Assembly (NCBI GenBank): GCA_022791975.1
Contig: JAAWAC010000044.1
Location: 141,230 to 205,229 of the forward strand
Direction of reading: 5' to 3'
Source of the DNA: Lachnospiraceae bacterium
GTDB taxonomy: Bacteria; Bacillota; Clostridia; Lachnospirales; Lachnospiraceae
DNA: 64,000 nt
Under the pieces are notes generated by a model. That model was not told the DNA's origin. It searched no databases and saw nothing but the letters and a program-made list of their open reading frames with translations. Of this stretch, positions 51,840 through 60,146 are shown piece after piece. A program made the position numbers and the translations under genes. Every line of letters begins with the position of its first letter. Within the stretch, counting starts at the first letter, position 1.

Positions 51840-52500
51840 AATCAGCTTTCCCTATCCCACACAGGCCCGGGAGGATGGGCTTTTGGCTGTAGGGGGAGAT
51901 TTAAGTGTGGATCGCCTTTTGCTGGCCTATTCCCATGGCATCTTTCCCTGGTTTCAGCCGGGGGAGGAAATTCTATGGTGGTGTCCTAAGGAGCGCTATC
52001 TGATTTTCCCGGCGCATATCCATGTGTCACGCTCCATGAAAAAATACAGAAAGCAGCATGCGATTCATACGGTTCTGAACCGAGACTTTAGGGATACCAT
52101 GCACCAGTGTCGGATGCAGCGGGAGGACAAGGAGGGCACCTGGATTGGAGACGAAATGGAGGCAGCTTATCAGGCCCTTCACCGGGCAGGCTTTGCTCTC
52201 AGTCTGGAAGCCTATGAGGATGGACAGTTGGCCGGAGGGCTCTATGGCGTGGTTATGGGTGCCTGCTTTTTCGGGGAGAGCATGTTTTCTAAAAAGACCA
52301 ACGGCTCTAAGTTGGCGCTGATTGCCCTGGCGGAGCTACTTGAAGCCAAAGGTTTTCTTTTTATTGATTGTCAGTTTTACACAGAGCATCTATGTAGTAT
52401 GGGAGGTCAGTATGTGTCCTGGGAGGCCTATGAGGAGCTTTTAAAAAAGGGACTGCCAGAAATCATTGAAAGCCGACAGCCCCTGATTTTTACAGTGTAA
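51811..52500 (+). CDS. aat: leucyl/phenylalanyl-tRNA-protein transferase
   Basis: A 229-residue enzyme that adds Leu or Phe from tRNA to proteins with N-terminal Arg or Lys, marking them for ClpS/ClpAP. The family string FPYPTQAREDGLLAVGGDLSVDRLLLAYSHGIFPWF is plain, as are WWCPKERYLIFP, GLYGVVMGACFFGESMFS and FIDCQFYTEHLCSMGG. Length is normal. ATG 51811 follows AAGGAGGAAACG within the end of the previous gene. Its 3' end overlaps by 11 bases the convergent ABC-F gene. It implies an active Leu N-degron pathway. Confidence 0.95.
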   Translation: MPVFRLRENEISFPYPTQAREDGLLAVGGDLSVDRLLLAYSHGIFPWFQPGEEILWWCPKERYLIFPAHIHVSRSMKKYRKQHAIHTVLNRDFRDTMHQCRMQREDKEGTWIGDEMEAAYQALHRAGFALSLEAYEDGQLAGGLYGVVMGACFFGESMFSKKTNGSKLALIALAELLEAKGFLFIDCQFYTEHLCSMGGQYVSWEAYEELLKKGLPEIIESRQPLIFTV

Positions 52501-54016
52501 TGGTTTGGGTTGCTATTCTTTCCCGAAAGCGCACATCGTGCTCCACAAAAAGCAGGGTTGGTTTGTACTCCAGAAGCAGCTTTTCCAGTTGCATCCGGGA
52601 AAATACGTCGATGAAATTTAAAGGCTCATCCCACAGGTAAAGATGGGCAGGGGTGAGGAGGCTGGCAGCCAGTAGAATTTTCTTTTTCTGCCCCTCCGAA
52701 TAGTCCTCCATATTCTTAGAAAATTGTACCCGATCCATGTCCAACTGTCGAAGAATGGAGCAAAATAGGCTTTCCTCTAAATGCTCTTCCTGGCAGAAGT
52801 GGGATATACTACCTTTTAGTTGAGAGGTGTCCTGGTTTACATAGGAAATCACCAGTCCGGAGGCTGTCTCACAGCACCCGGATTCCCTGACAGGTAGGTC
52901 CTCCTCTATGGTCTTGGCCTGTCGAAGAATCATGCGCAGCAAGGTGGATTTTCCGCAGCCGTTTTCTCCGTGAAGGGCTATGCGTTCCCCCTGGCACAGG
53001 GAAAAGGTAAGCCCGGTAAAAAGGGGTTCTTTTGCATCTTGGTAGATGAGCTCGTAGTCTCGTATGTCCACCAGAGTGTTTTTGTGGTGGGACAGGGGCA
53101 TTAGTTTTAAATCCACTGTCTGTTCCAGACCCACCAGAAGCCCTTCCTTCTCCTGAATCTCCCGGTTTATCCGCTTTTCCATCTGCTTTACCCGGCTCTG
53201 CATCTTTTTGGTTTTTGCCCCGATGTAGGCCCTGGTCCCCATATTCCGATCGTGGTTTTTGATGGGATCATAGCCAATCTTGGTGCTCTCGTTTTTCTCC
53301 GCCCACCGGGAGGAGCGGGAGGCGGCCTGGCGAAGCTTTCCGATTTCTTTCAAGTGTTTTTCATTTTCCGCCAGGGCAAACTGATCCTTACGCTGGCGAT
53401 TCTCCCACCAGCTGGAAAAATTTCCACTCTGTACTTCAAGAGACTTTCTGTTTAAGGCCAGAATATGGTCCACACAGGCATCCAGCAGGTCCCTGTCATG
53501 GGAGATTAGAATAAAGCCCTTTTTATGGCTTAAATAATTCTTTACCTGCTCCCGGGAATCCTGATCCAGATGGTTGGTGGGCTCATCAATCAGAAGAAAA
53601 TCCTGGTCTCCGGAAAACAGGACTGCCAGAAGGACTTTTGTTCGCTCCCCGGGGCTGAGAGTCCGAAAAGGCCGGTATAGGATTTCCGATGATTCCTCCA
53701 GCTTCTCCAGCTCCCGCAGCACACGCCAGGATGCACAGCCAGCTTTGATGTCCTCCATAAAGTCTGCCCCTGTCTGATCCATCTGTTCCGGGGGAATAGG
53801 CCTGGGAAAGTAATCAAAGGCCGTGGGGGCAGTAATGCTCCCGCTGTAAGGATATTTTCCCATCAGCAGTTGTAAAAAGGTGGTTTTTCCTTTTCCATTG
53901 CGACCTACAAAGCCTAGTTTCCAGTCTGTGTCTATGGAAAAGGAGACATTTTCAAATATGGTATCGAAATGACCCTCATAAGAAAAGGTCAGATTGTTTA
54001 CGCGAATTTGTGACAT
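52490..54016 (-). CDS. ABC-F antibiotic-resistance ribosome-protection protein, Lsa-like
   Basis: A 508-residue ABC-F protein of the antibiotic-resistance group (Lsa/Vga/Msr type), which dislodges lincosamides, pleuromutilins or streptogramins from the ribosome. The opening IRVNNLTFSYEGHFDTIFENVSFSIDTDWKLGFVGRNGKGKTT closely follows Lsa proteins. Signature motifs are LSPGERTKVLLA and YSEGQKKKILLAAS. The linker (about 205-305) is long and basic, and there is no C-terminal coiled coil. It is preceded by an attenuator with two tiny leader ORFs, the hallmark of drug-inducible members. GGAGG precedes the ATG at 54016. Which drug is affected cannot be told from sequence. Confidence 0.88.
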   Translation of the reverse strand: MSQIRVNNLTFSYEGHFDTIFENVSFSIDTDWKLGFVGRNGKGKTTFLQLLMGKYPYSGSITAPTAFDYFPRPIPPEQMDQTGADFMEDIKAGCASWRVLRELEKLEESSEILYRPFRTLSPGERTKVLLAVLFSGDQDFLLIDEPTNHLDQDSREQVKNYLSHKKGFILISHDRDLLDACVDHILALNRKSLEVQSGNFSSWWENRQRKDQFALAENEKHLKEIGKLRQAASRSSRWAEKNESTKIGYDPIKNHDRNMGTRAYIGAKTKKMQSRVKQMEKRINREIQEKEGLLVGLEQTVDLKLMPLSHHKNTLVDIRDYELIYQDAKEPLFTGLTFSLCQGERIALHGENGCGKSTLLRMILRQAKTIEEDLPVRESGCCETASGLVISYVNQDTSQLKGSISHFCQEEHLEESLFCSILRQLDMDRVQFSKNMEDYSEGQKKKILLAASLLTPAHLYLWDEPLNFIDVFSRMQLEKLLLEYKPTLLFVEHDVRFRERIATQTITL

Positions 54017-54057
54017 AGCAATTCCTCCTTTCTAGGTTCCAAACTGCCTAAAAAGGC

Positions 54058-54092
54058 AAAAAAAGAACCCTTTGCTGCCAAAAGAGTTCTTT
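54058..54092 (-). terminator. attenuator terminator of the ABC-F leader
   Basis: On the minus strand AAAGAACTCTTT (54092-54081) pairs with AAAGGGTTCTTT (54073-54062, one G-U), loop TGGCAGC, then seven T (54064-54058). It lies about 40 bases before the start codon and would stop transcription before the resistance gene. Confidence 0.9.
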
Positions 54093-54226
54093 ATATTCCA
54101 TAGCCATATGGATCCTTTTGAGGAATATTTCCGCACAAAAAGAGAGACTATGAGAACATAATCTACTTTTGGCAGCATGACAAAAATGCAGGATCATAAG
54201 ATTCCCGCGATCTTTTTCCCTCATGC
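54074..54226 (-). promoter_or_regulatory. antiterminator and competing stem of the ABC-F leader
   Basis: Reading the minus strand, GCTGCCAAAAG (54176-54166) is perfectly complementary to CTTTTGGCAGC (54084-54074), which forms the loop and right half of the terminator stem's left arm. Pairing of the two destroys the terminator. Competing with this, GCATGA (54226-54221, the end of the second leader ORF) pairs with TCATGC (54180-54175), and AAAAA (54217-54213) with TTTTT (54186-54182). A ribosome halted on the leader ORF would block the competing stem and free the antiterminator, switching the gene on. Confidence 0.75.
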
Positions 54227-54238
54227 AAACAAAAGCAT
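54221..54238 (-). CDS. leader peptide ORF 2 (MLLFA)
   Basis: ATG CTT TTG TTT GCA TGA, five codons, with AGGAGA 5-6 bases upstream as ribosome binding site. The last two codons lie in the RNA stem that competes with the antiterminator, as expected of a ribosome-stalling control peptide. Expression is inferred from position and signals. Confidence 0.6.
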   Translation of the reverse strand: MLLFA

Positions 54239-54239
54239 A

Positions 54240-54251
54240 TTATCTCCTCAT
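54240..54251 (-). CDS. leader peptide ORF 1 (MRR)
   Basis: ATG AGG AGA TAA, three codons, preceded by AGAGGTGA. Its AGG AGA codons are themselves the Shine-Dalgarno sequence of the second leader ORF, whose ATG begins one base after this stop. A ribosome on ORF 1 would hide the binding site of ORF 2. Confidence 0.5.
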   Translation of the reverse strand: MRR

Positions 54252-54280
54252 CTTTTCACCTCTCTCCGTTTGATGGGACG

Positions 54281-54309
54281 ATAATATCACACTCTCTTTT
54301 ATTTGTCAA
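54281..54309 (-). promoter_or_regulatory. promoter of the resistance ABC-F leader
   Basis: On the minus strand TTGACA (54309-54304), 17-bp spacer, TATTAT (54286-54281). The -35 box overlaps by five bases the -35 box of the divergent sensor-kinase promoter. Leader transcript length to the start codon is about 258 bases. Confidence 0.85.
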
Positions 54310-54331
54310 GTGAGGAAGATTATGGTATAAT
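54303..54331 (+). promoter_or_regulatory. promoter of the hybrid sensor kinase gene
   Basis: TTGTCA (54303-54308), 17-bp spacer, TATAAT (54326-54331), 31 bases before the ATG. It shares positions 54304-54308 with the -35 box of the ABC-F promoter, so two polymerases cannot bind at once. Confidence 0.85.
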
Positions 54332-54361
54332 GAATTATCTTTTACAAGGAGGGCAAAGCTT

Positions 54362-56764
54362 ATGGAGGGATTAGAAATAAGCAGAGTACAGGAGCAGGAG
54401 GGGCTTTTTCATGCCCTGGAAAATACGGATATCTGTACCTTCTGGTATTATCCCCAAAAGAAGCTTATCACTATTGATGACAGGACAGCCCAGATGTATG
54501 GCTGTAAAAATGTGTACCCGGATATGCCCACAAGCTTTGCCGAGGATTTTGTACACCCTTCCACCAGGGCGGTATTTTGTGAGATGTATTACCGGATTGA
54601 TCGGGGAGATCGGACAGCTCAGGCATCCTTTAGCAGCCAAGACAGGAGGAACTGGTGTACGGTTACCCTTACCACAGTTGCCTATGATGAGCAAGGACGG
54701 CCAGAGAAAACCTATGGCATTATCCAAAATATATCAGATTTGAAGCTTCAGGAAGCAGAGTACCACAGCAATAGTATGCGGCTGATAAACATTATCAGCG
54801 CGCTCAGCAAGATTTACATGTTTAATTATTTTATAGATCTGCAAACCGGCACCTTTATGGAGATCGTGGGACTGGACTATATCACCAAGGTTTTGGGGAC
54901 CGAAGGGGATGTGGTCTCTGCTTTTAGGCTTTTTTGTGACACCCTTATTGAACAGAATTCCAGGGCAGAATTTGAGGCGTTTGTGGATGTCAGCACTTTG
55001 GCGGAGCGAATCGGCAGCCAGCAAAACATTTCTCTGGAATACTTAAGCATCAAGCAGGGGTGGTGCCGAAGCAACTTTATAGTGGTGAAGCGGGATGACT
55101 CCGGCCGAGCCATTCAGGTGGAGTTTGTGGTGGAAAATATCAGTGCCCAGCGGGAAAAGGAGCTGGAGGATAAGGAAGCTTTGGAAAAGGCCTATGCGGA
55201 GGCCAATAAGGCAAACGCCAGTAAATCTGCTTTTTTAAATAATATGTCCCATGACATCCGAACCCCTATGAATGCCATTGTGGGCTTTTCCGCCATAGCA
55301 GCTTCCCATATTGAGGACCAGGAAAGAGTGCGGGATTGCATTGATAAGATCACGGCTTCCAGCAAACATCTGTTGTCCATAATCAATGAAGTGCTGGATA
55401 TGAGCCGGATTGAGAGCGGGAAGATCGAGCTTCAGGAGCAGGAGGCGAACCTTCCTACTATTCTCCATGACTTTATGAATATGATCCAGGAACAGGTTCG
55501 GATAAAGGGACTGGCTCTTTCCATTGATACCATGAATTTGTCCCATGAAAATGTATATGCGGATGAGGGAAGAATTCACAGGATTCTTTTGAATCTGGTG
55601 GGAAATGCCATTAAATTTACCCCAGTGGGAGGCAGCATTTTTATCCGTCTGGCGGAAAAGCCTCAGACTTCTCCCAAATATGGCAATTATGTGATTTCTG
55701 TCAGGGATACGGGAATTGGAATGAGCGAGGAGTTTCTGCCCCATGTGTTTGAGGCCTTTGAGCGGGAGCGGACCTCCACCATCAGCAAGATGGAGGGTAC
55801 AGGACTGGGGATGGCCATTACCAAGAACATTATTGAGATTATGGGTGGCACCATTCAGGCGGAGAGCCGGCAGGGAGAAGGATCTGTGTTCACGGTGGAG
55901 CTTCCTCTAAAGCTTATAGAAAAGAGGTTGGAGAATCCCAGGATTGAGCGGCTGGCAGGCCTTCACGCCATGGTCATTGACGATGATTACAATGTTTGTG
56001 ACAGTGTTTCCAAAATGTTGGATAAAATTGGTATGGAGCCGGAATGGATCATGTCGGGAAAGGAGGCACTTCTCCACACCAAGTTGGCCCTGGAGATGGG
56101 GCGGAGTTTTTCTGCGTTTTTTGTTGACTGGAAAATGCCGGATATTCGCGGAGTTGAGGTGGTCCGTCAGCTTCGGGTTTTGGTGGGTCCCAAAGTGCCC
56201 ATTTTTATTCTCACTGCCTATGATTTCAGTGATATTGAACAGGAGGCCGTGGAGGCTGGAATGACTGGCTTTTGTCAAAAGCCTCTGTTTTTATCAAAGC
56301 TTCGCAGAGTGCTTTTGGAAGCCTTTGGCGAGGGAGAAGAGGAAGAGGTAGTCCTGGATGAGAGCTGGAAGGAAGGCCTGAAGGGAAAACATATTCTTCT
56401 GGTGGAGGATAATGAACTGAATCAAGAGATTGCAGAGGAAATACTCTCAGAGGTTGGATTTGAGGTGGATACAGCGGAAAATGGCAGGATTGCTGTGGAG
56501 AAGTTGGCAAAGGCAGAAGAGGGGACTTATGATCTGGTATTGATGGATATTCAGATGCCTGTGATGGATGGCTATGAGGCAACAAGAACCATTCGGGCCA
56601 TGGAGGCTCCTTGGATACTAAGACTTCCTATTTTGGCCATGACGGCTAACGCCTTCGAGGAGGACAAGAAAAAGGCTATGGAGGCCGGAATGAATGGACA
56701 TTTGTCCAAACCCATTGACACAGAGAAGCTGTTTCAGACGTTGTCAGAAATTTTGATATCATAG
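54362..56764 (+). CDS. cytoplasmic hybrid sensor histidine kinase with two receiver domains
   Basis: An 800-residue signalling protein without membrane segments. A PAS-like domain (about 15-125, ending YGIIQNIS) and a second sensor region (130-265, ending VENISAQREKE) precede HisKA with His297 in NMSHDIRTPMNAIVG. The ATPase domain has GTGLGMAITKNI. Receiver 1 (about 535-660) has Asp589 in FFVDWKMPD; receiver 2 (about 678-798) has VEDNELNQ and Asp729 in VLMDIQMPVMDG. AGGAGG precedes ATG 54362. No output domain is present, so phosphate must go to another protein. It is divergent from the resistance ABC-F gene with overlapping promoters. Signal unknown. Confidence 0.92.
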   Translation: MEGLEISRVQEQEGLFHALENTDICTFWYYPQKKLITIDDRTAQMYGCKNVYPDMPTSFAEDFVHPSTRAVFCEMYYRIDRGDRTAQASFSSQDRRNWCTVTLTTVAYDEQGRPEKTYGIIQNISDLKLQEAEYHSNSMRLINIISALSKIYMFNYFIDLQTGTFMEIVGLDYITKVLGTEGDVVSAFRLFCDTLIEQNSRAEFEAFVDVSTLAERIGSQQNISLEYLSIKQGWCRSNFIVVKRDDSGRAIQVEFVVENISAQREKELEDKEALEKAYAEANKANASKSAFLNNMSHDIRTPMNAIVGFSAIAASHIEDQERVRDCIDKITASSKHLLSIINEVLDMSRIESGKIELQEQEANLPTILHDFMNMIQEQVRIKGLALSIDTMNLSHENVYADEGRIHRILLNLVGNAIKFTPVGGSIFIRLAEKPQTSPKYGNYVISVRDTGIGMSEEFLPHVFEAFERERTSTISKMEGTGLGMAITKNIIEIMGGTIQAESRQGEGSVFTVELPLKLIEKRLENPRIERLAGLHAMVIDDDYNVCDSVSKMLDKIGMEPEWIMSGKEALLHTKLALEMGRSFSAFFVDWKMPDIRGVEVVRQLRVLVGPKVPIFILTAYDFSDIEQEAVEAGMTGFCQKPLFLSKLRRVLLEAFGEGEEEEVVLDESWKEGLKGKHILLVEDNELNQEIAEEILSEVGFEVDTAENGRIAVEKLAKAEEGTYDLVLMDIQMPVMDGYEATRTIRAMEAPWILRLPILAMTANAFEEDKKKAMEAGMNGHLSKPIDTEKLFQTLSEILIS

Positions 56765-56811
56765 GACAAAATAAATATACTGGCAGATGCCGAATTTTTG
56801 TCTACTGTTTC

Positions 56812-56845
56812 CAGGGAGCACAGATGTGCTCCCTGTGTTCTTTAT
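56812..56845. terminator. terminator after the hybrid kinase gene
   Basis: CAGGGAGCAC (56812-56821) and GTGCTCCCTG (56826-56835) form a perfect 10-bp stem with an AGAT loop, then TGTTCTTT. It sits between convergent genes ending at 56764 and 56855 and may serve both. Confidence 0.8.
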
Positions 56846-56854
56846 GTAGAAGCT

Positions 56855-57571
56855 TTATTTTTCCTGAGAGGGCCAGATTCTCTCCCTGGGATCTTGATAT
56901 TCGTACTCATATTCTTCTTCTTCGTCTTCCTCCAAATCAAAGGCATTGATAAGGGCAAACTGATATAAGATCTGCGTTTCTGGACTGAAAAGCAGGGTAC
57001 ATTTGTAATCCAACCCCCGCTGAGTCAGGGACAGATCCCTTTCCTTATAATCCGGAAATATCTCCACTGCTTTTGTCATAGTCAATTCTGTCACAGGTAT
57101 TCCATTTACTAGAACATCGTCTGGCAAAATATTTTTGTCATGGGACAGATGCAATTCAAGCCGGGTAATCACAGCCTCTTTCATGGGAATATCCTCGTCC
57201 TTTGCCTCTATGGAGAGATGGATAAAGATGGAATCCTCAATCCAGAAGAATGCTTCCGTATAGCTGGTATTGGCTGCCAGCATTTCCTCCGGGTCAAGAA
57301 CACGCTTTTTCACCTCATCGTTTTTCACCACAGGTATCATAACCTTAATATCCTGATCAAGAAGGGTTTGCAGCTTGGTTTCTCCCACACGGATTTCCGT
57401 ATCTTTAATTACCACTGGGACCACATGCTCCTGTAGGGTAAATTGGCTGGTGTCTGACTGGGGAAGCGGCTGGGTTGCAATGACAGGCTCTGGCTCCGGA
57501 GTGGGGGAACATCCTGTCAAAAGAACAACAGACAGAATGAGGACAAGACCTTTTTTATATGCTTTAATCAT
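56855..57571 (-). CDS. hypothetical lipoprotein
   Basis: A 238-residue lipoprotein: a signal with VVLLTGC lipobox (Cys about residue 21), a Pro/Glu/Ser linker, then a mostly beta domain of unknown family. The last 25 residues are extremely acidic and tyrosine-rich (EEDEEEEYEYEYQDP). AAGGAGAT precedes the ATG at 57571. It is a single gene between terminators. Extracytoplasmic location is clear; function is not. Confidence 0.75.
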   Translation of the reverse strand: MIKAYKKGLVLILSVVLLTGCSPTPEPEPVIATQPLPQSDTSQFTLQEHVVPVVIKDTEIRVGETKLQTLLDQDIKVMIPVVKNDEVKKRVLDPEEMLAANTSYTEAFFWIEDSIFIHLSIEAKDEDIPMKEAVITRLELHLSHDKNILPDDVLVNGIPVTELTMTKAVEIFPDYKERDLSLTQRGLDYKCTLLFSPETQILYQFALINAFDLEEDEEEEYEYEYQDPRERIWPSQEK

Positions 57572-57789
57572 AATAATCTCCTTGAAGTTATGTATTTTGT
57601 ATGTATATCATACCACAGATCTTTGGAATTTTAAATCCTTTTTTAGTGGCTTGAAAGTGCAGAGATCTATGTAATTTGCACAAATTACAGGAAAATAATT
57701 TAGTATAAGTGTCACTTGCTGTTTTTTGATTCTATGTTAGGATAGTAGGGAAATGACATGATAGTAAGAGGACAGGAAGGAGAGAAGAC

Positions 57790-58929
57790 ATGACGGATTA
57801 TTTTGGAAAGCAAGTTCCCAAGCTTGGCTTTGGCCTGATGCGCTTGCCAAAACAGGACGGACACATGGATCTGGAACAAATCAAGCGGATGGTGGATCTG
57901 TTTTTGGAGGCTGGATTTACCTATTTTGACACGGCTTATGTATATGAGGGCTCGGAGGAGGTGGCCAGAAAGGCGCTGGTGGAGCGGCATCCTCGGGAAG
58001 CTTTTACCCTGGCTACAAAATTAAATACTTCGGTGGCTGCCACAGAGCAGGAGGCCAAAAAGGAGTTTGCTACCAGTTTGGAACGCACTGGAGCGGGATA
58101 TTTTGATTATTATCTGCTGCATGCCCTCAGCCGGAAAAATTATGATAAATACAAGAATTTTCATCTCTGGGATTTTTTGGCGGAACAAAAGGCAAAGGGC
58201 CTTATCCGGTATACCGGTTTTTCCTTTCATGATGAGCCTAAGCTTTTGGATCAGCTTCTCACAGAACATCCCCAGGTGGATTTTGTACAGTTACAGATAA
58301 ATTATGCAGACTGGGAAAATCCTTCGGTGAAGGCCCGGGCTAACTATGAGGTTGCCCGCAGGCATGGGAAATCCATTGTGGTTATGGAGCCAGTAAAGGG
58401 AGGAAATCTGGTGCAGCTGCCAGAGGCGGGGGAGAAGCTTCTGAAAGAATACCACCCGGATATGTCTACAGCTTCCTGGGCTATTCGGTTTGCGGCTTCT
58501 CTGGAGGGAGTTATCACCGTGCTCTCTGGTATGTCCCATGTGGACCAGATGGAGGATAATCTTTCCTATATGAAGGGATTTCAGCCACTCTGTGAAAAAG
58601 AGCAAAGGATTATCCAGGAGGTACAGCGTATCCTGGGGAATTCTTCCACCATTCCCTGTACGGCCTGCCATTACTGTACAAAGGGGTGTCCCCAGCAAAT
58701 TCCCATTCCAGAAATTTTTTCTGCCATGAATCAATGGTTGGGCAACGGCCAGATGACAGAAGCCATAGCAAATTATCGAAAAACCGTTGAGCCGGGTGGG
58801 AAAGCATCCACCTGCGTGGACTGTGGGCAATGCGAGGAGGTCTGCCCCCAGCAGCTTGCTATCCGGGACTATTTGAAGCAGTGTGAGAAGGTTTTAGAAG
58901 CTTCCCATATTCCTGGAGTGCAGCCATAG
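57790..58929 (+). CDS. aldo/keto reductase with C-terminal 4Fe-4S ferredoxin motifs
   Basis: A 379-residue aldo/keto reductase. The barrel includes GFGLMRLP, the catalytic Asp/Tyr region YFDTAYVYEGSEE, Lys in ATKLN, and DYYLLHAL. The C terminus adds Cys clusters CTACHYCTKGCPQQIP (about 295-310) and CVDCGQCEEVCPQQL (about 341-355), giving room for two 4Fe-4S clusters. This YccK/ferredoxin-fused class is common in anaerobes, where electrons may come from ferredoxin. AAGGAGAGAAG precedes the ATG. Substrate unknown. Confidence 0.92.
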   Translation: MTDYFGKQVPKLGFGLMRLPKQDGHMDLEQIKRMVDLFLEAGFTYFDTAYVYEGSEEVARKALVERHPREAFTLATKLNTSVAATEQEAKKEFATSLERTGAGYFDYYLLHALSRKNYDKYKNFHLWDFLAEQKAKGLIRYTGFSFHDEPKLLDQLLTEHPQVDFVQLQINYADWENPSVKARANYEVARRHGKSIVVMEPVKGGNLVQLPEAGEKLLKEYHPDMSTASWAIRFAASLEGVITVLSGMSHVDQMEDNLSYMKGFQPLCEKEQRIIQEVQRILGNSSTIPCTACHYCTKGCPQQIPIPEIFSAMNQWLGNGQMTEAIANYRKTVEPGGKASTCVDCGQCEEVCPQQLAIRDYLKQCEKVLEASHIPGVQP

Positions 58930-59452
58930 GGGCTGCAAAAAATATGTAGAGAAATAGGGGTCAGACCTTTGGGGCGTGGTCCTTTCAGGAGAATGACCTA
59001 TCTTTATCAACAAAATATGAATCCATTTCAGAACCTGCTGCCAATTTGTCACCTGTCCTTTTAAAGGCGACAAATTGGCTATGCGTCTGTTCTATTGGAT
59101 AATTTCTGTAGTGTCTTGCCCTAATTTTGTTTCTATGGGATACATTTTTTCCTGATACAATGCTTATCATATTTTTTAACCCAAAAAGTTATGTTCCGCC
59201 TGTATCTATTCACAAAGTCCGCTTCCCAGTCCCTTTCTGCTGTTGGAGCAGAGAACTTTGCTTATTGACGGGTGCTTCCTCCAATCACAGTCTGTGTGCC
59301 AAACGGCGAAACCATGAGTTGCCTTACCTCTGTGTACGGTCTGAACTTTTGTTCGAATATTGGGGATTTTTAATAGTTAAGACACTAACATACAAAGATA
59401 CGTCACCCAGCCATCGTATATGGCAGGCGTTTAAAAATAGGAGAGTGAATTT
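58930..59452. other. 523-base gap without a recognisable gene
   Basis: No frame here has a credible start site, codon use or known domain, although open frames exist on both strands. The tract is more AT-rich than the DNA to its left. It contains one hairpin (59041-59078). It may be a decayed gene or a long leader of the acetyltransferase gene; I see no transposase or tRNA fragment. Confidence 0.5.
59041..59078. repeat. inverted repeat, 10 bp
   Basis: CCAATTTGTC (59041-59050) and GACAAATTGG (59069-59078), perfectly complementary, with a small CCT/AGG inner pairing in the loop. No T run follows, so a terminator is unlikely. It could be an operator or the remnant of an element end. Confidence 0.6.
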
Positions 59453-60082
59453 ATGACAAACCAAGAACGTAGAGATGCACAGATGGCCTATATTTCCGAT
59501 GCCCATGTTTTGGCAGAGCAGCAGGTATGCAGAAGAAAACTGCATAGGTTAAACTCTATAGCCCCATGGGACTTTGACGGAATCAGAAAAATGGTCAAAG
59601 ATTTACTGGGAAAATCAGAAAATGCCTTTATCAATCCCCCCTTTTACTGTGACTATGGTACACATATTGAGGTTGGAAAGAATTTTTTTGCCAATTATAA
59701 CTGCACAATTCTGGATGTTGCCAAGGTAAAGATAGGAGATAACTGTCTGTTAGCTCCTCATGTAGCTATTTATACAGCGGGACATCCTATTCATCCATTC
59801 AGTCGGAACTCAGCCTATGAATATGGAAAAGAGATAACCATTGGGGATAACGTCTGGATTGGAGGTAATGTGGTCATATGTCCAGGAGTACATATTGGAA
59901 ACAATGTGGTCATTGGCGCAGGCAGTGTAGTCACAAGAGATGTTCCGGATTGGGTTCTTGCGGCTGGAAATCCCTGCAAGGTGATACGAAAGATTACGGA
60001 TAAGGATCGTAAAAAGCTTTTTGGGACAGAGGATATAGATGAGGAGGCTTGGAAGGATATTGAAACTAGGATGAAATATTAG
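59453..60082 (+). CDS. sugar O-acetyltransferase, maltose/galactoside type
   Basis: A 209-residue left-handed beta-helix acetyltransferase of the Maa/LacA/NodL family. The N-terminal MAYISDAHVLAEQQVCRRKLHRLN helices are the Mac domain. FINPPFYCDYGTHIEVGKNFFANYNCTILDV begins the hexapeptide repeats, with the catalytic His in YTAGHPIHP and ITIGDNVWIGGNVVICPGVHIGNNVVIGAGSVVTRDVP ending them. It acetylates a sugar with acetyl-CoA. AGGAGAG precedes the ATG. It stands alone at the left edge of the accessory tract. Confidence 0.92.
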   Translation: MTNQERRDAQMAYISDAHVLAEQQVCRRKLHRLNSIAPWDFDGIRKMVKDLLGKSENAFINPPFYCDYGTHIEVGKNFFANYNCTILDVAKVKIGDNCLLAPHVAIYTAGHPIHPFSRNSAYEYGKEITIGDNVWIGGNVVICPGVHIGNNVVIGAGSVVTRDVPDWVLAAGNPCKVIRKITDKDRKKLFGTEDIDEEAWKDIETRMKY

Positions 60083-60146
60083 ATTTTACCGATGGAAAAT
60101 TGTTTTGGGGATGAGTGAAAACCCCTGTTTGGCAGTGAAAAAACCG

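Noticed and set aside
58985..59170. Minus-strand 61-codon frame in the same gap
   Set aside because: The product resembles nothing known and the frame crosses the inverted repeat; a decayed gene cannot be excluded but there is no positive evidence.
59127..59456. Plus-strand 109-codon frame in the 58.9-59.5 kb gap
   Set aside because: No ribosome binding site, odd composition, no domain, and it runs into the acetyltransferase start.
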